Shown: positions 15,511 through 24,260 of the stretch, in pieces
Layout of the letters: every line of letters begins with the position of its first letter
How positions within the stretch are numbered: the stretch's first letter is position 1
NCBI GenBank assembly: GCA_038884455.1
Contig: JAWABU010000018.1
Location: forward strand, 1 to 33,900
DNA: 33,900 nt
DNA from: Candidatus Thermoplasmatota archaeon
GTDB lineage: Archaea; Thermoplasmatota; E2; DHVEG-1
Direction: 5' to 3'
Position numbers and translations under genes: made by a program
Notes under the pieces: model-generated
What the model was told of the DNA's origin: nothing
Seen by the model: only the letters and a program-made list of their open reading frames with translations
Databases searched by the model: none

Positions 15511-18135
15511 TCATTTGTTTTTTCTCCTTTTGTGTAAAATATAAAATAATGGTGGATAATGTAGGTACAAACTCGGGACAATAAATATGATTATACATAT
15601 TATACTTAGGATAGTATAAATCAAAATCGCAATCGGCGTCGTTAGTAAATTTATAACTTTTTTAAGGACAATAGTATGTTCACTAAAATTGGGTATAAAA
15701 ATCAATACATGGATTTTTTTATCAGAATCTTGCGTAATATAATATTTTGGATTGTTTTCATGAATATCTGTATTTAAAAGATCAGTTATATTATTCGCAA
15801 TAGTTAGTATTTTTTGATTGTCATATTCGACACTTATTTCTTCATGGGAGCCTACAATAGTTTCTTGATTTAGAATTATAACCAGAATACTACTTTGTGT
15901 TTGTTCGCTACTAATATTCAATGAAATTTGTTTTTGTTGTTCATTATAGATGATAGATCCAATGGACAAATCAGTATACGTCAATTTTTCATAATAAATT
16001 GATTCTTCTGTTTGATTAAAAATTATTTCTCCGCCTATTTTTCCTTCAAGTATTGCATTATTGATATATTCTCTGATCAAACTATTCGGTTGGACAGAAG
16101 AATCAATTCTTTTTAGGAAAAAATCAAGTTGAACAGCGGTATTTTTATAGATATCAATGGTTTGTGTCTGTGGATAATATCCGATTTTAGATACTTGAAT
16201 ATGATAACTTCCTTCAAAAAGTGGTTTACTATTATACAGACCATCTTTTGAAATAGTACACTCTCTCTCAATATTGTTGCCAATGTTATAATTAATACAA
16301 ATTGTTACATTTTGCAATATGTTATGATCTTCATCGTAGATTATCCCAAAAACCCATCCATGATTTTTTGCACTATCGTCTTGATTTAAAATCGATATTA
16401 TTTTTGTAATTGATGGATAGTTTTCATACGTTACTACTAATGGAAAAACAGTATTTCTAGTAACATACGGAGCTGAAATAATAATTGTTCCAAATATATC
16501 TGTTTTGTAGGTTTTTCGTAAAAAAGTAACTGAAGCTTGATCAACTGGTTTTCCGTCAACAAGGACAGTTACAGTAAAATTTTCCCCTTCTACTATTTCA
16601 GACGGACATTCAACTAGTAATGAAGATATCGACTGATTAATAACCTGCAGAAAAGGTAAGGACCAATCACTTTCTGCATTATATATATCTCTTGCTCTGA
16701 TTTGGACTGTATGAATCCCTGAGGTTTTCCAAGAATAACTTTGTTGTACTGAAAAATTTGATTGATACGGGCCGAACCATTCGGTAATAACCGTATCGAA
16801 CTTCCATTGATACCACAGTAGATCTCCATCAGGATCATCAGTCTTTGAAGTAAAAATATAATTTTTATGTATTTCTCCAAAGGTTGTTCCAATCGGTTTT
16901 ATCGGCTGTATAGGGGCATTATTTTCACCAAATCCGATAACAATTTTATTGTTTGTTGCAACCCAAATTTTTCCATTCGAAACAATAGGTTGTCCATTTG
17001 CTGTGTACTCTCCAGTACTCGCTTGCCAAATAACAGAAGAAGTGCCATTGTCATTTCCAAGTGCATCAAAACAATAAAACTTTCGTGGTTTTACGGAAAC
17101 ATACACTTTAGAATCTGCAACAATGGGAGAAGCAGATGCCCATGTTGTCGTACCAGAAAATGTATAATCCCAACATACCTTTAATTCCCCTTGAGTAGCA
17201 TTGAAGGTCAAACAATAGATTTTATTTTGACTCGAATAAGATGTTCCAAAGTAAATATTCCCATAAGCAGCAGTGATATCTGTGAGAGCACTCACTGGGT
17301 GAATCTGATACTCAGCAATCAAAGTTGTTGTGCCGTCGCCATTGCCTTCTGCATCGAGACAAATTAACGATGAAACACAGCCAACATAAACTCTATTATC
17401 AACAACAGTACATGCTGTTGCTCGTGGTGATCCTTCTATTAGATATCTCCATTTTTTTTCACCGGTATCTCGATCAAGGCAATAAATAAAGGAAGTGCTC
17501 TGAAAAGCTCCTAACAAAGAGTTACTTGCTGAAAAATATATCTTGTCGTTTTGGCATGCAGCAGCAGTAAAAATAGTTTCATTTGCTGTGAACGACCAAA
17601 TCAACGTACCATTCTCATCGATACAATACATCTTTTTATCGGTCGAACCAACAAAAATTTTTCCATGATCTACCGTTGGTGATGCTTTGATAGTATTACC
17701 AGTTTCTATTGTCCATTTGACAGAACCAGTTTCAGTATCGAAACATAGAAGTTTTGAACCAGATCCAACATAAAGTTGATTATTATTCACAGCAGGAGTT
17801 CCATAGATTAAACCATAACTCTCTTGTAAATTTTTTTTCCAAAACACTGAGCCATTGTATGCATTGATACAGTAAAGTGATCCATCGGAGAAACCAACGA
17901 ATAGCTTTCCATTAAAAAAAACAGGATATCCGGCAGCTTCACCTTGATTTTCACTATCTACTTGTTTTATTAGAAATGTCTTATTTGTAATTGGTGCAGA
18001 TGTTGGAGAGAAACTTGTGTTTATTTCATTATATCCATATTGAGGCCAATTAGCGACAATTGCTGTCGAACAGAATGACAAGAAACAAAAAATCACCAAT
18101 GCATATGTACATAATTTTGATACCTCTTTATTCAT
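15511..18135 (-). CDS. Membrane-anchored PQQ-type beta-propeller protein
   Basis: An 874-residue exported protein. A signal peptide (about 8-28, YALVIFCFLSFCSTAIVA) leads into a PQQ-like beta-propeller (about 30-405). Its blades repeat (K/R)(L/I)(Y/F)VG...K.(Y/L)C.D, several with DxxGNGDGT loops (DAEGNGDGTTTL). A PKD-like domain follows (about 410-500, DPDGDLLWYQWKF), then an Ig-like domain (about 505-580), a carboxypeptidase-regulatory-like domain (about 590-680, GSYHIQVSKIGYYPQ) and a unique region. A C-terminal membrane helix (about 830-855) ends in the basic tail HKRRKNK. The propeller is probably structural or binding, because no PQQ-enzyme catalytic motif is evident. It starts the minus-strand operon with the small membrane protein and the regulator. 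It lacks the shared C-terminal domain. Confidence 0.88.
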   Translation of the reverse strand: MNKEVSKLCTYALVIFCFLSFCSTAIVANWPQYGYNEINTSFSPTSAPITNKTFLIKQVDSENQGEAAGYPVFFNGKLFVGFSDGSLYCINAYNGSVFWKKNLQESYGLIYGTPAVNNNQLYVGSGSKLLCFDTETGSVKWTIETGNTIKASPTVDHGKIFVGSTDKKMYCIDENGTLIWSFTANETIFTAAACQNDKIYFSASNSLLGAFQSTSFIYCLDRDTGEKKWRYLIEGSPRATACTVVDNRVYVGCVSSLICLDAEGNGDGTTTLIAEYQIHPVSALTDITAAYGNIYFGTSYSSQNKIYCLTFNATQGELKVCWDYTFSGTTTWASASPIVADSKVYVSVKPRKFYCFDALGNDNGTSSVIWQASTGEYTANGQPIVSNGKIWVATNNKIVIGFGENNAPIQPIKPIGTTFGEIHKNYIFTSKTDDPDGDLLWYQWKFDTVITEWFGPYQSNFSVQQSYSWKTSGIHTVQIRARDIYNAESDWSLPFLQVINQSISSLLVECPSEIVEGENFTVTVLVDGKPVDQASVTFLRKTYKTDIFGTIIISAPYVTRNTVFPLVVTYENYPSITKIISILNQDDSAKNHGWVFGIIYDEDHNILQNVTICINYNIGNNIERECTISKDGLYNSKPLFEGSYHIQVSKIGYYPQTQTIDIYKNTAVQLDFFLKRIDSSVQPNSLIREYINNAILEGKIGGEIIFNQTEESIYYEKLTYTDLSIGSIIYNEQQKQISLNISSEQTQSSILVIILNQETIVGSHEEISVEYDNQKILTIANNITDLLNTDIHENNPKYYITQDSDKKIHVLIFIPNFSEHTIVLKKVINLLTTPIAILIYTILSIICIIIFIVPSLYLHYPPLFYILHKRRKNK

Positions 18136-18241
18136 ATACCCATCCAGTCCTAATTACATAAATGATATCATAAATCCTATATTCAAATTTTTTGTTTAGA
18201 AAAAATATGCGATAATAAAAATACCTGATTCTAAGTAAAAT

Positions 18242-18287
18242 ACTCTTACAAAAACTCAAAACAATTTTCAATAAAATATTAATATTG
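18242..18287 (+). repeat. Promoter-region repeat, copy 1
   Basis: About 46 bases that recur at 19267-19311. The first 21 are identical (CTCTTACAAAAACTCAAAAC is the core). The rest is similar, with CAATAAA and an AT-rich TATA-like stretch. It lies about 100-140 bases before the ATG of the small secreted protein at 18385. Confidence 0.7.
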
Positions 18288-18384
18288 TTTGAATCCAACT
18301 TATGTATGAAAAATAGGGTGATCTTTTTTATCATCTTATTTTTCCCCCAATTTCCCCATCTTGTATATGTCAAAAAGGAGGTAT

Positions 18385-18723
18385 ATGATGAAAGAAGTCA
18401 GATTTGGAAAAAAGCTGATATTTATATTATTGCCGGCAATAGTTTTTTTGACCTGTTTTGTTTCTTACGAAGTCAAAGCAGGTATCGGTGAAGATGGGCG
18501 TTCTGTATTTGATGGTGATTGGTATGATGTTTGGCCATACCCTGCAGGTACAATTCAAATCGGAGCGTTCTATACAACTGGAGGATGGACACTTAAAGAC
18601 GGAGAGTGGACATACCTACCAGCAGGTGTTTATCGTATTTACAAAACCATAGTCAGCTTTCCAGATAGCATTCTTGATGATTATCCTCCGATTATTATCG
18701 TCTTTCAAGAGATACCTGTTTAA
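18385..18723 (+). CDS. Small secreted protein, Trp/Tyr-rich
   Basis: A 112-residue protein with a clear signal peptide (KLIFILLPAIVFLTCFVSYEVKA, cleavage near residue 30). The mature part is about 80 residues, rich in aromatic residues (DGDWYDVWPYPAGTIQ, TTGGWTLKDGEWTYLPAG), and looks like a compact all-beta domain. I do not recognise the family. The open frame extends to 18361, but AAAAAGGAGGT (18372-18382) directly precedes the ATG pair at 18385/18388, so the protein starts there (MMKEVRFGKK). It sits downstream of a repeat shared with the promoter of the PQQ propeller gene at 19385, hinting at common control. The next small secreted protein follows after 100 bases. Confidence 0.75.
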   Translation: MMKEVRFGKKLIFILLPAIVFLTCFVSYEVKAGIGEDGRSVFDGDWYDVWPYPAGTIQIGAFYTTGGWTLKDGEWTYLPAGVYRIYKTIVSFPDSILDDYPPIIIVFQEIPV

Positions 18724-18823
18724 GTAGAAAGTCTGAAGAATAATAAAGATTAATATTGCATGTCCTAGTAAGGATATTTCCCAAAAGAGTTTATCCTTTA
18801 AAAAAACTAAAAAGGTGTTGAAA

Positions 18824-19150
18824 ATGAAAAAGATAGGAAAAATGTTTAGTATTTGGGCTAGTGTTTGTCTTATAGTTATAGCAATACTACCCATGGTATC
18901 ATCAGATAATCATCACGCAGGAGATAATGCTAATAATTTAGATGAACTTAAAAAAGCAGCAAGAGAAATAAAACTAGTAAAAGATCCATTATGTGGTTTT
19001 CTTAGAGTATATCTTAACATGAAGAAAATGTCAGATCCAACCTTCACATTTGAAGACTATTTTGAAGAATTTATAAAACCTCGATTGGAAGAAATGAAAC
19101 TTGATATCAACAATGATCGGATAGAGATTATTCCTATATATTTAGATTAG
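18824..19150 (+). CDS. Small secreted protein of unknown function
   Basis: A 108-residue protein with a signal peptide (MFSIWASVCLIVIAILPMVSS, cleavage near residue 30). A histidine/asparagine-rich linker (DNHHAGDNANN) and an alpha-helical, charged mature domain (LDELKKAAREIKLVKD ... FEEFIKPRLEEMKLD) follow. No known family is recognised. The frame opens at GTG 18815, but the ATG at 18824 has AAAGGTG 7 bases before it and begins the signal peptide directly. Together with the gene at 18385 it forms a small secreted pair ahead of the large propeller operon. A T-rich tract follows its stop. Confidence 0.7.
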   Translation: MKKIGKMFSIWASVCLIVIAILPMVSSDNHHAGDNANNLDELKKAAREIKLVKDPLCGFLRVYLNMKKMSDPTFTFEDYFEEFIKPRLEEMKLDINNDRIEIIPIYLD

Positions 19151-19213
19151 AAGTAAAATAGAGTAACTACACTCAGCGATATACGTCTAAGAGTTCTAAT
19201 TTTATTTATTAAT

Positions 19214-19223
19214 TATTTTTTTC
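19214..19223 (+). terminator. T-rich tract after the small secreted pair
   Basis: ATTTTTTTCA follows an AT-rich stretch about 65 bases after the stop at 19150 and before the next promoter-region repeat. It is consistent with an archaeal T-tract terminator. Confidence 0.3.
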
Positions 19224-19266
19224 ATTAATGTATATAATTTTTAATTTCTGGTCATACACATAAAAA

Positions 19267-19311
19267 ACTCTTACAAAAACTCAAAACTTTTTCAATAAAG
19301 TTTATGTATTG
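19267..19311 (+). repeat. Promoter-region repeat, copy 2
   Basis: Second copy of the block at 18242-18287, with the same 21-base core and a similar AT-rich tail ending TATTG. It lies about 75-115 bases before the ATG at 19385, the same orientation and similar distance as copy 1 to its gene. It probably includes the promoter. Confidence 0.7.
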
Positions 19312-19384
19312 CGGCAGAACTTTTATTAATCAAGTTATTAAAAAAATAAACAAAAAATAAAAAAAATTAGGGGGAAAAAGCAAA

Positions 19385-21829
19385 ATGAACAAAAAATATG
19401 TAACTATCTTAGTCATAGTGCTAACGCTGGTGATATCTAATTTTATAGTACAATCAGTAACAGATTCAGTAAATGATGGCTCTGAAGCCACTAAAAATAC
19501 AGATTGGTGGTTCATGTTTCAACATGACTTACAACACACGGGTTCTTCAACATCTCATGCCCCAGAAACAAATAATTTAAAATGGACGTATCTAACTAAT
19601 GATATCATTAGTTCTTCTTCTCCGATCATTGTTAATAATAAAGTATATATTGGTTCAAGAGATAAAAAAGTATATTGTTTAGATGCAGAAGGTTGTTGGA
19701 ATGGTACCACGAATGTGATCTGGAGTTATACCACCGGCGGTACGATAAATTCAACACCTGCATTTGCTGATGGAAGAATTTATATAGGATCTAATGATAA
19801 AAAAGTTTATTGTCTAGATGCAAATGGCAATGGTGACGGTACAACAAATGTCATCTGGACCTTTGAAGATTCGTTTGGATTTGAATCATCTCCAGCGGTA
19901 AACGATGGCAAAGTCTACATTGCTTCAAAAAGTAAATATGTTTATTGTCTTGATTCTTTAGGTAACAACGATGGTACGACGAATCGTATATGGTCCTACG
20001 AAACAGGAGATATAATTACTTCATCTCCCGCAATCTTCAACGGAAAACTCTACATCGGATCAAAAGATAAAAAGATATATTGTCTTGATGCAAATGGCAA
20101 TGGCGACGGCACAACAAACCTCATATGGTCCTACACCACAGGAGGCGCAATCAGTTCGTCTCCGGCAATTGTTAACGGAAAACTCTACATCGGATCAAAC
20201 GATAAAAAGATATATTGTCTTGATGCAAATGGCAATGGCGACGGCACAACAAACCTCATATGGTCCTACACCACAGGAGGTGCGATCAGTTCCTCGCCCG
20301 CAGTAGCAAGCGAAAAAGTATACATTGGTTCACAGGATAGAAAAGTATATTGTCTTGATGCGAATGGCAATGGCGACGGCACAACAAACCTCATATGGTC
20401 CTACGCCACTGGAGGTGTGATCAGTTCCTCGCCCGCAGTAGCAAGCGAAAAAGTATACATTGGGACACAACTGAAACAAATATTGTGCTTTGATGCAAAT
20501 GGCAATGGCGACGGCACAACAAACCTCATATGGTCCTACACCACAGGAGGCGCAATCAGTTCGTCTCCGGCAATTGTTAACGGAAAACTCTACATCGGAT
20601 CAAACGATAAAAAACTATATTGTTTCGAAACTCCAAGACCATCTCAGCCGATCATTTCTGGAAATCATGATTGGAAACCAAATCAGATCGTTTTTATTGA
20701 AGTTCGATCGACTGATTCAGATAATCGTCCGATTCGATATGGAATTAATTGGACTGGACAAGATATAACATGGTCATCATATTATCCTTCAAACACAACC
20801 CAAATATTTACCCACGTGTATACAACTTGGGGGGTCTATACTGTTGCAGTGATAGCAGAAAACAACGTTGGTGCAAAAAGCCCATGGTCATATCATACGA
20901 TCTATGTGAACAATTCAAAGCCAACAGATCCTGTTGTTACTGGTCCCACTGAAGGATGGTTATATATATCATACAATTTCACTGCAGAATCTACTGATGA
21001 CGATGGCGAGAGCCTATATTATTATTGGGATTGGAATAATGATGGTATATGGGAGGATTATGGACCGTCAGTATCCCATGCATGGACACAACCAGGAATG
21101 CGTACTTTTAAAGTTTGGGCTTATGATGGACAAGAGTTTAGTAATAAAACTACATCATCTATACTCATCAGAAATCATATACCTGAAAAACCTACACTTA
21201 CCGGACCGACAGAAGGAATCACAGGTGTATCATATACCTTTTTTGTAAATACAACTGATGAAGATGGAAATTACGTTAAATATGGATTTGATTGGAATGG
21301 TGATGATCAAATTGATCAGTGGACTGTGACATCTGTAGATCCAACGGTACCGTATCCAGTACCTCATATTTTTACTGAACCAGGAACGTATACGATTAAG
21401 GCAAAAGCAAAGGATGAGTGGAATACCAGTGATTGGTCAAACACCCTGATTATAACTATTAAAACACCAGCGAATCTTTCAGTTATAAAGATCGGTGGTG
21501 GTGGATTGTTTGGTCAAGGTATATTTAACAACATTGGCATTAAACGAATTCAAGCAACTATTGTCAATACAGGACAAACAAGTGCATATAATGTTACATG
21601 GAATATCACACTTTCTGGTGGAAATACGGGAGCATATATCTTTGCTGGAGAATTTGCCCAAGGATTTATTCCTCAAATTGAAGGAGAACAATCAGTGATT
21701 ATTATTGATAAACCAGTACGCGGTATCGGTACAGTCGACATCATTATTACTATTAAAGCAGAGTTGATGCCTGATATTGTTGTAACAAAAAAAGCACGTC
21801 TCTTCTTTGGGCTAATCTTCGTTCAGTAA
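19385..21829 (+). CDS. Secreted PQQ-type beta-propeller protein with calcium-loop blades
   Basis: An 814-residue exported protein with a signal peptide at about 1-25. The N-terminal motif WWFMFQHDLQHTGSS leads into a beta-propeller to about residue 415. Its blades repeat every 45 residues with the core VYCLDANGNGDGTTN...IWSY, and the DxNxNxDG stretch resembles a calcium-binding loop. Three PKD/Ig-like domains follow (about 420-510, 512-600, 602-695). The shared C-terminal domain spans about 697-814 (VNTGQTSAYNVTWNITLSGG). Likely role: large surface or extracellular binding protein. No enzyme motif is seen. GGGGGAAAAAG before the ATG acts as binding site. It is first of four same-strand genes with gaps of 27 bases, under 20 bases and an overlap. 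Confidence 0.88.
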   Translation: MNKKYVTILVIVLTLVISNFIVQSVTDSVNDGSEATKNTDWWFMFQHDLQHTGSSTSHAPETNNLKWTYLTNDIISSSSPIIVNNKVYIGSRDKKVYCLDAEGCWNGTTNVIWSYTTGGTINSTPAFADGRIYIGSNDKKVYCLDANGNGDGTTNVIWTFEDSFGFESSPAVNDGKVYIASKSKYVYCLDSLGNNDGTTNRIWSYETGDIITSSPAIFNGKLYIGSKDKKIYCLDANGNGDGTTNLIWSYTTGGAISSSPAIVNGKLYIGSNDKKIYCLDANGNGDGTTNLIWSYTTGGAISSSPAVASEKVYIGSQDRKVYCLDANGNGDGTTNLIWSYATGGVISSSPAVASEKVYIGTQLKQILCFDANGNGDGTTNLIWSYTTGGAISSSPAIVNGKLYIGSNDKKLYCFETPRPSQPIISGNHDWKPNQIVFIEVRSTDSDNRPIRYGINWTGQDITWSSYYPSNTTQIFTHVYTTWGVYTVAVIAENNVGAKSPWSYHTIYVNNSKPTDPVVTGPTEGWLYISYNFTAESTDDDGESLYYYWDWNNDGIWEDYGPSVSHAWTQPGMRTFKVWAYDGQEFSNKTTSSILIRNHIPEKPTLTGPTEGITGVSYTFFVNTTDEDGNYVKYGFDWNGDDQIDQWTVTSVDPTVPYPVPHIFTEPGTYTIKAKAKDEWNTSDWSNTLIITIKTPANLSVIKIGGGGLFGQGIFNNIGIKRIQATIVNTGQTSAYNVTWNITLSGGNTGAYIFAGEFAQGFIPQIEGEQSVIIIDKPVRGIGTVDIIITIKAELMPDIVVTKKARLFFGLIFVQ
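19676..20635 (+). repeat. 135-base tandem repeat encoding propeller blades
   Basis: The Cys codon of the YCLDA core recurs at exactly 135-base steps: 19676, 19811, 19946, 20081, 20216, 20351, 20486 and 20621, eight positions in all. The copies from about 20041 to 20620 are nearly identical at DNA level (for example GGCAATGGCGACGGCACAAC in four of them), while the first three have diverged. This points to recent internal duplication or gene conversion in the middle of the gene. Confidence 0.92.
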
Positions 21830-21856
21830 TGATGATGGAACAGAAGGTGAACAGAG

Positions 21857-24247
21857 ATGGGAAAAAAAAAAGTATTAATGATAGTAGCAATTATGCTTTG
21901 TACCAGTATACTCTTGTGTCCCAGCGGGTACAGTGCAAACAGAAATGCGATTACTGAAACAAACCACCATCAAGACTTTGATGTCCTGCGAAGTGGAATA
22001 CAGCCAACTCCGTACTATTTCCCATTTTCTAATAAAAATGTACAACCAGCGTATACCCAAACCTCTTCTTTTAATTTTCCACAATACGAGTTTATCCAAA
22101 ACCCAACACCGGTGCTAAAATCATTTTATGATTATATGCCTGGTAGTTATTCATCAAATTCTATTTGTCTTCAAAAGATGAACGGTGGGGGTCAATATTT
22201 GACGTTTCATGCGCAGCCAACGAAAACGATCGAACGGCGACAATACTATGCGTATGTAAATAGCTCATATGGAATCATCAATGGGACCATAACAACATAT
22301 ACAAAACGACAAGGATATGGCTCACTTGCTATTCATCCATCGACAGGTAACCCGATTGTCAGTTGGCATGAATCACCTGAGTATACAACAGCGATCACCT
22401 ATGATAATTTTAATGCAGGAAATATCCCAGGGTCATGGATGAATCCTGTAACTATCCCGTTGTCAGATTCCATGCATTATATCTGGCCATCGATGTATAT
22501 CGGTCCATCCCCCTTAGGAACACAGTATGTTCGTGTGTATCAAATAACAAATAATGAAGTGAACATCCCCGGTGAGCTTCCCTGCGAAGATGTTCGAATT
22601 ATGTATACCGATGTACTGAATACTCATGATGCTGACCTGACCAGCCTTTTAAATCAAACATCATGGACAACTACAACTGTATTTACCGAGTGGCGTGCCA
22701 AAGCATGTCGACCATTCCAAGCGTTTGCCATTGATTACACACATCCTGGAAAAGTAGCATTCATTGGCTGGGCTTCATGGTTAAAAGGAGACATGGGAGA
22801 TATGCCAGTGAATGAAGGAGCATTTGTGTGGGAATCATTTGACTATGGTGAAACCTGGAACATCGCCAATTTGTATGATGATGGCCCAGGACAACCATTA
22901 TATCAAGTTCAAAATCCAGGATTTCCAGAAGCACCAGCATTCCTTGATGTAACTATTGCTGGGTTTCATAATACTGCTCTGTATGATGCAGAGGGAAATC
23001 TCCATATGCCCTATCTGCAACAATACAGCTGGAGTAACGGCGTCTCAACATTTTATCTTCCCTATTTCCTTCCACAAGCTGAAATGGTATGGAATGGAAC
23101 TAGTTTCAGTTTTCGGGAGGTACCACAACTTCCTGGTTACGATAGTCATTCTGGTCATACTGTACCATGGATCGATAGTAATAATCTGTTCCCAGTTATT
23201 GGATGGAGTACCTATCCAGCAAGCGATGCTGGAATATTTCATGAAAACATCCAAAAACAAGCAATAAATCGTGAAAAAAATTGGATGGTACAAATGTGGG
23301 TTGATGGCACCTATCATCAACTCGGAACCGATGGAAATCCACAATATAGCAAGTATAAGAAACATCCGCTAATTTACATTAGTGTTTCTCCAGACAATGG
23401 AAATTCTTGGTTTGACCCAATACCACTTACAGACGTTAACAGTCAACTGTTTGATTTCTCAGATCAAATAACTGTTTATCCTTATTTATGTCCTGATATC
23501 GTCGATCTTGGTAACGATTGGGGTCAAATCTTTCTGTACTATTTTGATGACAATGATTTTGGATCATACATCCAGAGTAGCGGTCCAAACACTGGGGGAT
23601 ACCTAATGTATTGTTCAATAAAAATTAAGTTTCCAAAGCCCGGTGATATGGACATCAATGCAAATGGACCGTATGCTGGATATATCGGTGATGAAATAAA
23701 CATGTTTGGATCTGCAAGCGGAGGAAAACCACCATATGTATGGCATTGGGATTTTGGAGACGGACAGACTGCAGCAGTACAGAATCCTAAACATTCCTAT
23801 AACGAACGAGGTACATATACCGTTAGATTAACAGTTACCGACAGCTCTAACCCACCAAATATCAAAAATGATACAACAGTTGCTACAATTCAAAATCGAT
23901 TCACGATCCAAATCAAAAAAGGACTGGGGCTTAAGGTGTTTGTTAATAATACTGGTGATAAAGATCTTACAAATATCTCATGGTCAATCAAAGTGAACGG
24001 CAGATTTGTATTTCCCAAAGAAAAAAAAGGAATATTATCTAAGTTACTCGTAGGTGAAGGAAAAACAGTACAAATGCTCATTCTTGGTTTTGGACCTATC
24101 GGAATTACTGTTCGGATAGATAAAGAGAACATGTCAGAACCAGCACTTCTAGTATTATTCTATGTCATCGATACAAAGCTGAATGAATCAAAAACAACAG
24201 TAACTAATTTATACGATTATAAAAAGAATATTGAAGAAAAGAAATAG
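21857..24247 (+). CDS. Secreted sialidase-like (Asp-box) propeller protein with PKD domain
   Basis: A 796-residue exported protein: signal peptide about 5-26 (MIVAIMLCTSILLCPSGYSA), then a large region to about 590 resembling an Asp-box (BNR) beta-propeller. Two Asp-box motifs are visible, SFDYGETW and SPDNGNSWF. The region is rich in W, Y and P, as in exo-sialidase-like folds, but sialidase active-site arginines cannot be assigned by eye, so enzymatic activity is open. A PKD domain follows (about 596-675, WHWDFGDGQTAAVQNPKHSY). The shared C-terminal domain begins near 681 (VNNTGDKDLTNISWSI) and is followed here by an extra charged tail. GGTGA before the ATG serves as binding site. It starts 27 bases after the previous stop, in the same operon. 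Confidence 0.85.
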   Translation: MGKKKVLMIVAIMLCTSILLCPSGYSANRNAITETNHHQDFDVLRSGIQPTPYYFPFSNKNVQPAYTQTSSFNFPQYEFIQNPTPVLKSFYDYMPGSYSSNSICLQKMNGGGQYLTFHAQPTKTIERRQYYAYVNSSYGIINGTITTYTKRQGYGSLAIHPSTGNPIVSWHESPEYTTAITYDNFNAGNIPGSWMNPVTIPLSDSMHYIWPSMYIGPSPLGTQYVRVYQITNNEVNIPGELPCEDVRIMYTDVLNTHDADLTSLLNQTSWTTTTVFTEWRAKACRPFQAFAIDYTHPGKVAFIGWASWLKGDMGDMPVNEGAFVWESFDYGETWNIANLYDDGPGQPLYQVQNPGFPEAPAFLDVTIAGFHNTALYDAEGNLHMPYLQQYSWSNGVSTFYLPYFLPQAEMVWNGTSFSFREVPQLPGYDSHSGHTVPWIDSNNLFPVIGWSTYPASDAGIFHENIQKQAINREKNWMVQMWVDGTYHQLGTDGNPQYSKYKKHPLIYISVSPDNGNSWFDPIPLTDVNSQLFDFSDQITVYPYLCPDIVDLGNDWGQIFLYYFDDNDFGSYIQSSGPNTGGYLMYCSIKIKFPKPGDMDINANGPYAGYIGDEINMFGSASGGKPPYVWHWDFGDGQTAAVQNPKHSYNERGTYTVRLTVTDSSNPPNIKNDTTVATIQNRFTIQIKKGLGLKVFVNNTGDKDLTNISWSIKVNGRFVFPKEKKGILSKLLVGEGKTVQMLILGFGPIGITVRIDKENMSEPALLVLFYVIDTKLNESKTTVTNLYDYKKNIEEKK

Positions 24248-24252
24248 AATGC

Positions 24253-24260
24253 GAGGTGAT
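24253..24260 (+). promoter_or_regulatory. Strong ribosome binding site without an ATG downstream
   Basis: GAGGTGAT is a full match to the archaeal 16S 3' end. The only in-frame codons at proper spacing are ATT, ATT and ATA (24259-24267). The ATA at 24265 sits where an ATG would be expected and is followed by AAG AAA, a usual signal-peptide start. Confidence 0.55.

Noticed and set aside
18128-18373. 81-codon minus-strand frame before the propeller gene
   Set aside because: It lies in the divergent promoter region, has no ribosome binding site, overlaps the shared promoter block and encodes AT-driven I/Y/N/K-rich sequence.
19676-20635. Regular 135-base repeats as a possible CRISPR array
   Set aside because: The whole unit is conserved coding sequence for propeller blades in one open frame. 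There are no short repeats with unique spacers and no cas genes.
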